From assembly GCA_947179485.1 (NCBI GenBank), contig OX359245.1, positions 19,889,067 through 19,953,066 of the forward strand: 64,000 bases of DNA. The letters are read 5' to 3'. The notes beneath the pieces are model-generated. The model had not been told where the DNA came from and searched no databases. It saw only the letters and a list, made by a program, of their open reading frames with translations. This stretch comes from Allacma fusca (taxonomy: Eukaryota; Arthropoda; Collembola; Symphypleona; Sminthuridae). Positions 31,000 through 45,000 of this stretch are shown piece after piece. Every line of letters begins with the position of its first letter. Position 1 is the first letter of the stretch. The translations under genes and the position numbers were made by a program.

Positions 31000-33900
31000 A
31001 ACAATAAGAGCACCTTATTAGAGTAGCTTCTCTGCTGGAGTAAAGATAATTGGACACATTCCCATTTCGCACAATGTTAAATGTGCTTAAAGGAATTTGT
31101 CATTATAAGAGCAAAATTTTGCTACTTTTAAGGGTGCTCTTATAAAAAAAGATTGGTCTGTATCTATGTATTACACAATTAATTGCACACTCAATGCTGG
31201 AATCCTTTTTGTGCTAGAAAAATAAAACAGGGGGAGAACAACACTCGAAGGGAAATTATTTTTGTTCAGCCATCGTATAAGTACGTATAATTATGTAGCT
31301 TACATTTTACAGACACAGTAGATAGTTCAAGGAGCTTTCCTCTGAAACTTGTTGGCGGAAGGAATAATGGCGTGTATTAACGCTATTATTAAAATCTGGT
31401 CCCAACTTTCCACCCGGACCCGAGTAACAGTTCCTACAGGTATATTAAATTAGGGTGAGAGATTTTGAGGCCCTTCAATGTTCAAAAGGGAAGATGAAAG
31501 ACGGGAGGAACAATGAGAGAGAGGATGAGCAAGACCAAGTTTGCAGACAGAATGAAACGGACACATTTGCTCACGTTATGCTTTGAAAACAAAGTGAATA
31601 ATGTCACATTTTAGGTCCACTGTCTAGGGGTATTCTCATCTCTCGACATAAAAATCCTGGTTGGGTTATGGTTGCGAAACCTATAAAGCTCCGTAGAATG
31701 TAACGTGATTATATGACTTTATAAGCTCCAAGTGTCCCCCCTGTGGGTTCGCCTCTGTAAATCATAAAAGATGCATATGTAAAAAGCCACGGAAAGATAT
31801 AAAAATTTAACCACGCGGTAGTTTCTTCCTCATATCTTATTTTAATTCTGTGTGTGTAAGTGTGTGTGTATATGAAGAAACAACTTATAGGAACATCTGT
31901 AGCATATGTAAGATCAACTGATGCGTTACAAGTTTAGATACTGCAGAAAAAAAGGAGGATATACGAAGTTAAACCTGTTTCCGTGTGTACACATTAAATG
32001 TGAAACATTGACCCAAATATATGACGAAGTTGTACTACGATCACGTTGAAATTTTACTCACCTGGATCCTTTGAGTTTACATTTTCCACACAAGAATTTT
32101 CTTCAGAGGTGTGTGTGTGCCTATTAATTTTAATCAAGTAAAAATATTCTTGGCCAGGCCAATGATGTCCAAGGAGTGATTATGGTGTGATTACGTAGGT
32201 TGAGGTTTCATCAGTCTCATACCAAGTAGACACGAACTAACTCATTGAGCCAGACACTTCCCCTTCATAAAACTTGTAAAAGTTATGAATCATCCACTGA
32301 GAGGTCAAAAACAGTGTACTGAACACACGCAATGCACATATATATATAATTATATATATATATATATATATATATAAATTGTGTATGAAAGATAAACATA
32401 TAATTATGTTTGTAGTCACTTTTTAAATATCTATAGTTAAACAATTCCTGGTCACTTCTTTTTTGGCACAATGAACCTATCCTAGTTCACAGGAGACAAG
32501 TTCTGTATGTTTAGCCGCAGTGGTTGTAATTATGTGCAAGATATGTCTTTAAATATTCATCCCCTGTAGGCAAATCAATAAGGAATGAAAAGAAGCACAA
32601 TTTCAACTTTCATTGCACGTCTTGCAAAACAGAGTGACAACTGTGACAAGTGTATACAGATGTTTTGTAATGTTTTCCTACAGCTCTCATACTATCTATG
32701 CACCAGCATTTGTTGCTATTGGAATTGGTTATGTAGTTCAGAGGACTTTGCCAAAATGTGTGACAACAGGGCGGAAGGGAGAAAGTTAGATTGCACAAGG
32801 AGGAATTTCCAATGAAATAAAAGGGCACACCAAAATTTCGAGAATTTAAAAATACCGTAACAATTATTTATGACTGAATCAAGTATCTACAATTTAGGAA
32901 ATTCCTATCACCCCTTTAGTTATTTACTTACGGCTAAAGGGGAAGTACGTTCTGGAATACCCCTGGATTATGTGTAACTTCTGGAATGGATAGGGATGTA
33001 TACGGTCAACTCAATTCAAGAGATCCTGTTGTATCTACGCGGGGGGGGTACGTATTTGCCAGAAGCCTGTTTTATGGAAATGTACATAAAAAGAGACCAT
33101 AAAATTCCAGTTTATTGAAAGGATCAGAAAATTCCAGTTCTAGCGAATTGAGGCGATAGTAGCATGCCGATAATGGTCCAATGAATATGTATTTCAATTG
33201 AGTATGCGCAATTTAATGGAACTTCAAAAGCACTACAGAATCTTCAACTCTGCTGATATATCTCTTTAAATGTATTTATTCATTGATTAATAAATAATCC
33301 TAGGAGAGGTCATGGTCGTCCTAGGGGTTCTGGGTTTCTAAAGTTACTGAGAACTTGTGATTCGTAAGTAACACGATTAACATCAAAGGCGCGAATGCAG
33401 AAAGCGGGAAAAATCTCTGGAATTGTTTATACTTACTTTTTTCCATTTTTAGGGGCGAAGTGAAACGAAAGCCCCCAAATTCGTAACGTTGGGCCCCATC
33501 AGGTTCTATCCGCTTGTCCGTACTCACGATTGCGAAGTAGTGCCTTCATATGTAGATCATTTGATTCGTAGGGGCGAAGGGAGGCTGAAAGTCCCGATTA
33601 TGGATGTCGTGGAGTGTGTTGGTCTGTCCGGACGATATCTGTAGAACCAATGACACGCCAGACAATTCAAATTTAGGATAGGTGTAGATTCGGTAAAAAG
33701 TAAGATGCTTACTGTTTTTGAGGGGAATTGGGAAACCCGTTTGACCTCAGAAAATTAACTGAAGTCACGTATGTATAAACGTCACGATTTGTTGTTTACA
33801 TTAAATTATCTTTTCCAACGAACGGTAGATTCCATATGAATACGTTCATACCTAATTTGAATTAGATTGTAAACGCTTGCAAAATTTAGCGCATTCATGC

Positions 33901-36900
33901 TGATTATGATTATTCCCGGAAAGTTTAATTAATCGTTAGATAAATATAATATCAACAAGGGTTTTAATTACCAATAGTTACCGCCCACTGGTATGCATGC
34001 ACAAGGTTTAGGGTTACGCTTTTACTGGATCAGGCTGGTGCATCACATTGGGATGCTTCGCCCCCTAGTGACTTGGCACGCAGGGCTGATTGCACATGAT
34101 GTTTTACAGTGACAGATTTGATAAACTGTGAAATTAAGCTTATTATTTTTGAAGAGATTTTATTTTACCACGACATCCTCTAGACATCTGAAACTCTAGT
34201 TGTCATGCAAACTGATGTATCGTTAAATAAGCTGATTGATCGGCATGCAATTTAAATGGATTTTAGCATGTACGCTATAATTTTCTCTATTTTCTTCAAA
34301 TTTAAGTTTTCTCACACATTGTGCCTTAACATGGAAATGCATTCCGCGGTAGTAGGTTCTCCATTCCAGTGTAGTGCATACTTCACTTTGCCCCTTTGTG
34401 CATGTATTATGCTACAATCCTCCTATGATATATTCTTCTTTAAATATGGAACGTCGAGTGTGACGCTTGAGATTGGATCCTTTACATAGAATATAGCACT
34501 GCGTTCTACACGCTCGATAAAATTAGCCGCGAAGCTTCCAATGTCACACATTAATTTTCTGATAAAATTAGATATTGCTAACTTCATTCCCAAATTAATG
34601 GAAGGAATTATTAGGTGAAGTATTTCGTTGAAGCATCCAATGAAAAGTCGCCGGGGGTAAAAACACGGGAGCAATGTACAAATTTGTGTGGGATTGGTGG
34701 ACTCCAGAGATCCTGGAGACAGTATCTGTGAAAGAAATCATTGATTTTCGGAAGGAGTTTGTACTGTGATCAATGGATTTAGGTGCATAATGGGCAAAGA
34801 ACTCATGAGTAAAAGGCTATTCACTTGGGTCCTTATATTGACAGGTTGAAGTTGATGGATTATATTTTTCCTCTACAATGGCAGTACATAATGGTTACCT
34901 ATATTGACTTTTGTCTGGATCTCTACAAGGCTTTATGAGATTCTAATGTGTTGTTTCATTTTTCTCATCCACGATCCTAGCTTTGCTTTTCATTCCTTTC
35001 CCTTCCTCATTCTGGATTGGATCTGGAGTACTTGACAACCTCAATTCGAGATCATCTTTCCTGTATTATTTGATTTTTTTCCCCTCCCAATATCTGTATT
35101 AACCGCACTCAACTCCTCTACTTTCTGACTCTTCCGCTCTATTTTGATTCATTTATACGGCAGAGTCCCAATAAGATCCAATAAATTCAAATGTAATGCA
35201 CAATTACATATTTACTGAGGTTTCGCTACATCGCTCGTTCGTTTACTTGGTTTTCGTGTAATCGGACAAAATTTAACGTACATATATCTCATGTACTTAA
35301 GTTTAGTGCTACTTGGTCAGGTTAAACCCATGGAACTTATGTAGGACACGTTTGGTCCTGGTTCACATGAAATTGTCAAAAGCATTGAGTACATATGGTC
35401 TTGAAGAAGATTACAAGAAAAATGGGGGATCAGGAGGGAGAGAAAGAGCTCGGGGATGAACGCTTTGGGAAAAGGAAAAAAGGAAATCCGCTTATCTGAT
35501 GCATCTTTCAAACAGTCTGCCACGGCTCATTAATTTTCAGTATTATATTTAAGATATCCTGTCCTGTTCAGTGAGCAGGAATACAAATAATTAGTATTTC
35601 AAATGCTCCTCGTCAACTTTATGACCTCTTCCTTAATTCCTACCCTTGCAATGCGTATCTTCACTTCTGTGCTATAGATATGTATGTGAAAACAATGTTA
35701 TGAGCGCTTAATATTATCTCAACGAGATTCTGAATATTTTGTAGGACTTGGAGGCCGTTTTTTTTCAACGCTTTTTTACTAACATTCTACTATATATAAA
35801 GGAATCTCTATAATAAAATAATATGGTTACCTCCTAGTTTATCGTAATAGGTACCTGAATTTAAATTGTGTCAGTATCATGACGCGTCTTATACTTGTCA
35901 AGCTCAGTCACTGGAAACATACTTTTGGCTATTTTAAGAAATTGTACGGAAAATAAAGTAGCCTGAGTTTTTATACTTAATTGCACGCAACTTCATAGTT
36001 CTCATAGCTTTTTATACGTCTAATATTATTCATCCTCATTTTTCAGCTTCGCAGTATTTAATAGGATTCGTTCACACTCCACATATTTCTAGATCTAGAA
36101 TTTATGTCTTTACGCAAACAATTCAAAGTATAATCAATAACATTCGGTTCGATGCGTACCATACGGATACATACATATGTATAGGGTCAGGTTCGCAGGT
36201 GCAAAGTTGTAACGCTGGGTGCGGATTTAATATCCGAACTTTGCTTCAAGACTGCATTCAACGTAATTGAATACTGTGGAACACTGTGTCAATTGCATAA
36301 ATGGGTTGTGACTTATTAAATTTCTTCCCACATCTGCAAAATACATTGTACTTTCTCAATTCTGAACCATTTACAAAATTAACTATTGAACAAAGAACAT
36401 TTTATGTGCACATGTGTATCAAGATCTGGAGTACAATCTTCCATGTGAATTCCGCAAACTGTATCCACGGGATTGCTTAATAGAATTTTTCAAAACATTC
36501 CTAAAAAGTGGAATTATTTTAACATTATGTAAAAATTATGTTAATTATACTCTTTGTGCTGGATATGTCTTCCATAAGCTTGAAGCAGTATTATATGATC
36601 TGTACAGTTTAGTATGTATTTGGAAATAGTGCCTGGGCCTAAACACCAAAAGTATTTTTACTCTTGGCACACACTGATGAAAGAATGATCGAAATGGAAT
36701 TTCATACAAAATCTAAAAATTAGAAACACAATTGTCGGTAGGCAAATTTCGTGATCGATTTTTGTCTGCCCACTTTTGCCTGTACCTGTGATAATTTATA
36801 ATTGCGGGTTACCACAAATGGGTAACTGTAATGACCATGCACGTTAGCTGCAAGCACTACTGGAATTTATTACTCCCCAGTTTATATATATTTGGAGTGG

Positions 36901-39900
36901 TCCATAGTACCTACTGCTCCAGTTTTTACAAGATTCTACATGTGTATAAGAGTACGAGAACAAAAGGCTCTTATAAAGCTTCCAAAGATATCTTGTCCCA
37001 ACTAATTACATACAATAATAACTTTCGCTACACGTGTATGAACATTGTTCATTATGGTCATTAAGGAAGACAAACTTCGTCTTTACAAACAGTCTTTCCC
37101 CTTTTTTTTCTGGCATCATTCCATGAAGTACAACTGTGGAGAAACAAGGGACTAAATTAATTGGTGAAAATGTAAATGAATGAATAATACGGTTGTAGCT
37201 AATTATTTAAAAGTAAACAAAAGTAATGTAACTTTGGCTAATGAACTGGGATATTACAAGTCCTTCCTATGGTTTGGGCACAGCAGGATTTTAAATTGCC
37301 TCAAGCATATGGCCCTTGAAATGACAGGAGCATATAAATAATGGGCGAAACGGCTGAGCTAGATATAAAACTTTTTTTCAGTTACCATTCAAATGCTTAT
37401 TTGCAAACTGTAACTACACCTTCTAAAAATATAATTAATTTTGATAGTTCCATTATTTTTGTACCTGTTACCACAAGCTTGTTGTCTTTAACCAAGATGA
37501 TAAAAATCCACCGCCTTCTCTATAGTGCACTTCATATTCTTTGGTGAAACAATATTTTGTCAGAATTTCTACACCAGAGATTTGATTTACGGGGGAAGAT
37601 CATTTTAAACAATATATATGACTCCTTTCAGGCACTGTAACGAGAGCATGTAAGGAAGGGGGTATTTGGGAGGAGAAAACAAACTACAGCAACTGCGTCG
37701 CCCTCTCAACACCACCGGAGAATCCCAACGAGGAGTCCAATCTTGAAATTACTACATGGGTCTACTTTTTCGGATATTGTTTGTCTCTTACAGCGCTCAT
37801 CCTTGCTGTCAGCATTTTTGTCTCATTCAAGTAAGCATTTTTTTTTTACAAAATATACATATATCCTTTCTTTTTACAACACGTTCAACATATACATACA
37901 TATCAATTTGACCCAGCGCATTTCCTAACTTCCATTTCACAATGTCTTGATACTTTTCTCAAATATTCCCTCACAATTTTGTAAAGTACAATAATCTCTC
38001 TATAAGGCAATGATTTAAGAGATTTCCTTTTGGGATTTCAGGGAGCTCCGCTGTCTTCGAAATAAAATTCACTGTCATCTTATCCTGACCTACATATTTG
38101 CGGGGGCACTTTGGCTAATTACCAGTATTCAGGTGAGGAAATGAGACTACTGTAGTTTACTCCATGGAGTGTGGCGACACCAATAATGTAATAATTGGAA
38201 AATATCCTTGGTTATTGGAATTCTCAATGAATCAGGACTCCCCGACCATATCAACAGCATCTGAGTTCAAGTAGAGAGTAATAATAATTAGTAGTGGCAA
38301 TAACTAAAGTTTAAATCGTTGTGGTTAATTAGGGAGACACCACAATGTGAAATGTAAAAAATCCAGTTTATATGTACATGATGAGTGCTAACTCAAATCT
38401 ACAAGGTGACATTATTTCATTACTAATGAGCTGTCACTTAAGGGTTTTTTTTTGTGGGGTCTAGTTTGCTCCTAATGATAAGCTCTGTCTTTCACTGGGC
38501 TGGTTCCTGTCAGTCCGACTTTACTAGTCATTTTTGTACTGTAGCTCGTAAGGAGACAGAGTGTATATAGAATTAATGTACCATTCAGACGTACTAAAGG
38601 GATGGAGCTTAAAAGGATATTTCCCAGGACTACTATATTTAGATACTTAGTTTTGACTATGCACTATATTAGTGTCAGAGCTCATTACAGGAACTACAAG
38701 GGCCCGGGAATGAGCGGCCCAAATACCTGCGATTTAGTAGATATAGCAGAGCAATTCCCCTGGTCCGTTACATTGGGATGGAGATGAATGCGCATCTTCC
38801 ATTTTGTATTGCCATGGAAGATTATTCCTTTTTGTGAAGTAACTCTACATACAGTATAATGATTTCCTCGAAGATTTTCAAAATCGGGAGCATTCCCATA
38901 ATGCTACAGTATATAGTGTAAATATTATGGCTGGGTTTATGGAGATTAATGTACACGGGGGAGGAGAAAGGAACTGAGGATATTTTTTGCATTTGTTTAC
39001 CTTTTTTTTTTTTTTCGCTACTACTAAAAGGAATAGAGCTTCTGTTTGGGTGGACTGTCCCAGTATTGCGGCGGTAAAAACAGACGGAGGACTTGAGAGT
39101 CTGTGACATATGAAGCGAAGAAATCTTTTCTGAAAGTGACAAGCATTGTGTGTGTGTAGGGAGAAAAAAGACCTGAGAGAACGTCACAACATGCCAGTTT
39201 CCGTTTCTAGTGTATTTGGTGCGGACCATCAGTAACAATAAAATGACATTTATTCTGGGAAAAAGTAACCACTGTAGTCCCCTATATCCTTATTTTTTCT
39301 GAGAGAACTTTCGGGTGACTCACAATTAACTCTCGTAGAAAATTCCTAGGATTTGTACACATAACTATAGATAGATATACGCGTGCATGTGTTACCTTAA
39401 TGGAAGAATTTTATGTAATTTATCAGCTTTCTCTTTTTTTTTCCAGTCCCACGTTGTCTCCCACAGTCAAGGATCATGCATCACCTTTATTCTTCTTCAT
39501 TATTTCCATCTCACCAACTTCTTTTGGATGTTTGTGGAAGGTGAGTTCCATTTGAGGCTCTGCGATTTACTACACTCAAATCTCCGTCATTATTAATTGG
39601 GTGCATGTTTTCCCATTTGTGGGGAAATATGGGAAGGAAAACAATAATTTTTGGTCGCTTTTAAGCACAGGGTATACTGAAAAAGGGATTCCAATGAAAT
39701 TGATAAAGTAGGAGATACGGTGCTAAAACAAATTATGGCTCTTAGACTTTCCCTGGTAAAGCTCCGGTGATGAGCTTCATGGGAATCAGATGGAAAACAC
39801 ATAACAAAAATATGAGGATTATAGAAATTCATCCTGTAGCTATAAACCAATGAATCATTGCCATATGAGATTTTTGGGGGTCTTGAGTTATGAGAAGGAT

Positions 39901-41964
39901 AAATGTGTTGTCGGGCGACTTTCATCCATTTTAAAGCCCCAGATTTCACAGGAGTTGTATATTTCTGGGGATGATTTGTTCTTAAGAGTTGGGAAAGGAA
40001 GTGAGGTACATTTTCCTACTTGTGTTTTTCCACAAGAGAGTCACACCCTTGTGTATGTGTGTGCGAATTTCAGGGAATAAATTGCACTTCCCTGTAGATA
40101 TATATGTCTCAGGGAAAAAAACCGTTTATCATAATAAAATTCAACAAGTGTAACTTTTGTTGATTTTTCCACTCCTATTCTCTTTGCTTTACATTACACT
40201 ACCTATACATGTTCCACTTCTCTTTGGTGGTTACCACGAACAACAACTCTTACAGTGCAATGTGTACTTTGTGTAAAAAAATAATGCGAACCTACTATGA
40301 ATAATTTCTCGGGCAAACATTTTGACGAAATTTTTCCTTAGGAATAATTCTCTGCCTCAATTGCCTCCCGCGTGTATTTTCCCAAGAGCTATTTTGATTG
40401 AAATTACTATCTATCTGTAAATACTAAATATTTTAATTTCACCTTCAAGTCCCTCCAAGAATCGATTGGATCTGTTTTTTCTCATATAAATACCTACAGT
40501 AAACTCATTTTGTATGAACATCCACGATAATGGAAATATTTTACATGAAAAATGTCATGAGAAAGTAACTTTTGCTATGAAATTATTTGTAGTGTTATAG
40601 AGAAAATGCTCCTGTAAGTGGACACTTATAGCTAGAGCCTACTGTAATTATACGTATATGTATCTTTGGCTGAGAATCCTAGGGAGATGAACACACGTGC
40701 GGAAAAGTGTTAAGTTATTTGTAAAGTCCCCCGATCATCTCCTGGGCTCTTTCTTAGGCAAATAATAAAGCATCGGGCACACACACATAAATTTCTTATG
40801 GAAATAAAAAGTGAGGACAATTGAGACAAGTCTTATTGGAACACTTGAGTCTCAACAACTATTTGCTCTTCAACTTATGTGTCTTTGACAAACAAAATTG
40901 GAGGAGTATAGGGACTGTATATAAGCACCTACAATAAAATAAAATAGAGTGGGCTCTCACTATAAGAGCAGACGCCCTTACAAGAGTATTTTCTAGAAGC
41001 AAAAATATTTTGACAATCCCCCCCCCATTTAACACAGTGTTAGTTTGGTCTTACTAAAAGAATGCAAGGGGCAAATTTTATTTTGAGAGGGGAGATCTTT
41101 TAAAGAGGGCCCGCTGTATCTACCTGTTTTATATATTCCATGTGTGTCATCGATTCAAGGAGCACAATAGAAATGTAGGTTTGTTATTTTAGAAATGTCT
41201 GACATGTTTTTTTTATTTTCTAGGACTGTATCTCTATGTCCTGGTGGTGAAGACGTTCACGGCGGAGAATATCAAGTTAAGGACTTATGCATTCATTGGT
41301 TGGGGTAAGTTAAGACTTGTTTTCACTTCTGTATTCAACTGGGTGCAGGGCGGAACTGTTAAGACAAAATATCATCCATACGAAGAGGGTAACAGGGACC
41401 AAGTTCATATCCCATGGGCTCAGTGGACCATATGAAAGGAAAACAAATAACTTTTACAGCTTCCCTTAAACAAGGGAAACTAAGTATAACTAATTATTCT
41501 TGGGGAAATTTCAAGCACACACTCACAATCAAGCTTATTGCTTTTGCTATGAGAAGTATTAGAAGCCCAAAAAGGTGGATGTAAATAGTTTATTTTACTC
41601 TCAAATATACCCTCAGAAAAAAAGTTCATTTTGTTATAATATACTTTCACCTGCAAGGTCGGTGTATGAGAGATAGTGCAGATCCTTATAATGATATTGC
41701 AATCTCTGTACGCTTACTTACAAAAAGTAGGATCTAATATGTGCGAGCTCAACATAATAAAGAAAAGTTTGAGAACAAGAAAAAATAGGGAGAGATTGAA
41801 TTCTCTTGAGATCGGAACTCGGGGTATGGGCAAACTTTTTTAATGTCCCTACTTTCCTCTTCGGAGTTGCATTATTTACTTTACAGACAAGAATACTGTA
41901 TGTACATTTGTCCCAAGGCTGGTAAGATAGCTGATTGTGAAGAAAACATCTGCTATTTGCAGAT

Positions 41965-42000
<36 letters not shown>

Positions 42001-45000
42001 CTGTCGTAAAAGCAAAGTGCTTATTGTCATTAATACAAGACTTTTTTTTGTAATGCGTGCGTAACAACTTGTTTTACTTGGGAATGGCCAGGAATACCTC
42101 TCATCGTCGTTGTTGGATGGTCAATTGCCAAGTGGATGACCCAAGCCCAGGGTGTATCTTCCCAACAGCAGGAGCATCATGAGACTGTGTCAACAAAAGT
42201 TCAGGTCTGAATTTTTGTCACAAACCCTTTATTTTTGATGAGGTGTGTAACACAAGGCAGAGGTTTGCCCCAATGGTCTATATAAAGGGCAGTAATCCAA
42301 AATATCACAGTGCCCCATTTTTTGAGCCAAATCTTCCCCAGATTTTTTAAACTTTATTGGCTACTGTATCTATAATTATACTACATCAATATTTACTGAA
42401 CCATGGACTAGAGGTCGAGACAGGTTTTGTGGTACTCTGTGCACTTGCCTTTTCACCCCAAATACGTATATTTGTGAAAAATTGTATTTTACTAAAAATT
42501 ATATATGGAGAGCGGAGCGGGTATGGACAAGCCATTTACTATTTAATGTATTTTACTTAAATGAGCATAAGATCTACATACCTTGTGTGGGCCATTAGAT
42601 TGAAAAACGACTAAAACGTTCCTGGAGGATTGTGAAGCTTGAGTTGGAAATAAATGAGAGATCTTATGTCCATTCTTCGCACACCGTCTATGTAAATGAG
42701 GTATATGTAGATATGTGTGTGTGTGTGAGAGAGAGAGAGGGGGAAAGAGCGTATAAAAAAAATTGAGAAAGCCATAAATCTCATGACGACCTGTCACCCT
42801 CATCAAATGCCAGTCTGGCATTGCCAGAGCGTATACTTCCAGAGCTGGAAGTTTTTCGGGGAAAATAAATCATGTGATTGAAATGCATTAACTATTGCCT
42901 CCCCACACTGGGTGGTTAAATTCAAGAGAAATTCACTCCCCGCCTCCTTTTCAAAAATTTCTTTCCATTTCATGTATCTATACACGATGAAGGTGTAGTT
43001 GTACGTACAGTAGTTGAGATGTTGAAAAACTCAAATGGATAGAAATTGCATCAAGAATCCAATTGACAGATTTTTTTCAGGAAGTACAGCAAAATGACTT
43101 TGGGAGTGGATCCAGCTTCCGAGCGGGATGAACATATTGGAAGACAAAATATGTACATCTCCATATTTCCCCACCTTTTGATATATGCTCACATATGCGT
43201 AAATATGTTGAGAATTTTGACGAGATTCTTTTCCTCGAATTTTTCAGCTGCATAAGTGGGGCAGAGTGCGTTCTGTTTCGTACTGATCGAATAAATCAAT
43301 ATGTGGAGAAGTGAACCTTTTCTGTCTAAATGGAAATTAAATCATTTGCTTTGATAAAGTTTGTTTGGGAGAAGTTCAATCTACTTGAGTTGTTTTCTCT
43401 CTCTCTCTCTGGCGTGAGGCTTTTTACTCTTTTTACACTTTCTCCTGTAAATCCTTGCAAAAAGAAATACACATGTACATGAGAGGGTGACAGGAAACAT
43501 TTCTCCCTATCTATATAGCCTATGCAAAAATAAAACATTACGTTCCCCTATTTTCAAGGAACTGCATCCACTTATTTTATGAAATTTGTTTCATTGGTCT
43601 AGATCAACGTTTGCAGGCCACGCGGGGATAAAAATACGTGAAGAAAAGATTATTTTAAGGAATTTCGAAGTTAATAAAAACTGTTATGACCGCAAGTTTT
43701 TTGTTTCTTTTTACAAAACTATAGTTTTGTAGGAAATTGTATGAGCTTTTCGGAAGTATGTTGTCGGTCCCTGTAGATTTATTTATGCGCATAAATTCTA
43801 CATGACGGATGACTTTCTTTGCTTTCATCAAAGTCAGTAAAAGCTCGTTTCCAAAACCTCCCACGTCCTCGAATCACACGGAAATGCAACTGCGCTGTCA
43901 GGCACATCAACTGCATCCCTTCGCATCATAGAACAATACTCAATTCAATAATGTGATGGTAAAACCCAAGTTAGGAGCTGGAATAGGCAGATGAAATTAT
44001 AAATCAACTTGGGAGAATAAATTATAACAAAAGTCCTTGCTCTGAATATTACTGCTACATGAATACTTATTTTTATAAAGGGTGCCTCAATACTTGTCCC
44101 CTAGCCCACATTTGGTACAACTATATATAAAATGTTGTAGTTCCTTGAAGATTCCAACGTCATTACGTCAATGGAACAATTTGACCGCAAATATTGACAA
44201 AGACTAATGAAATAAAGTTTATAAAATCTAGGTAAGAATTCCCATGAAAGTGGGAGGTTCACAAGTTCTGAATCATTGTCATGCATCCCCTCTAAGGGCT
44301 AGTGGAGAGACAGATATTTCGTGGCGTCCTGTCCTCAGACGTGATCGTCATAGCTTCAGAATGAGAATAGAATTTGATTGTTATGACAAGGGGTAAAATG
44401 ACACGCGACAATGATAATTGAAAGCTGAAACTTGGACTGTTCACAGAAAATGGAGGAGCCTGGAGCTCCATCCGAGTGTGTCTGGTTGACGGTGAACATG
44501 TACGACTGGATCTACAAATCCCCAGCCATTTTCGTCCTAGCGGCAAATATTTTATTTCTTCTGAAAATTATGTGGGTAAGAGCTCATTCATTCTTCCTCA
44601 TCCCCATGTATCTATCTACAAAAAAAAAAGTTATTTAGTTTCTGGGAAATTCCAAGTGAAATTAAACACTGAACACCAACGGAAGTGAGAAAGTAAGATT
44701 GCGTATAAATTAATCATAAAATATCATGTGAGATGAAGGACTGACTCCGAAATTGTGAAACAGGAGAGACGTCAGACAGACTATAATAAGTAAACGGAGT
44801 ATTGACTTTTTGGGGGAAAGAGTGTGTCTCAAAGTGTATGAAGTAAAAAGCTGGAAATGAGCATGGATTAGATTGTACATACAAAAGAGAATGAGATTTT
44901 TTTTTTTGGGCTTTTCCAGGTTCTAATTACAAAGCTTCGGTCCGCAACGAATCCCGAGACACAGCAGTCTCGGAAAGCAGCGAAGGCTCTGGTGGTGCTA

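Noticed and set aside
38822-39238. 138-codon minus-strand frame in a receptor intron
   Set aside because: Biased Ser/His/Lys composition around poly-T and GT tracts, with no recognised domain.
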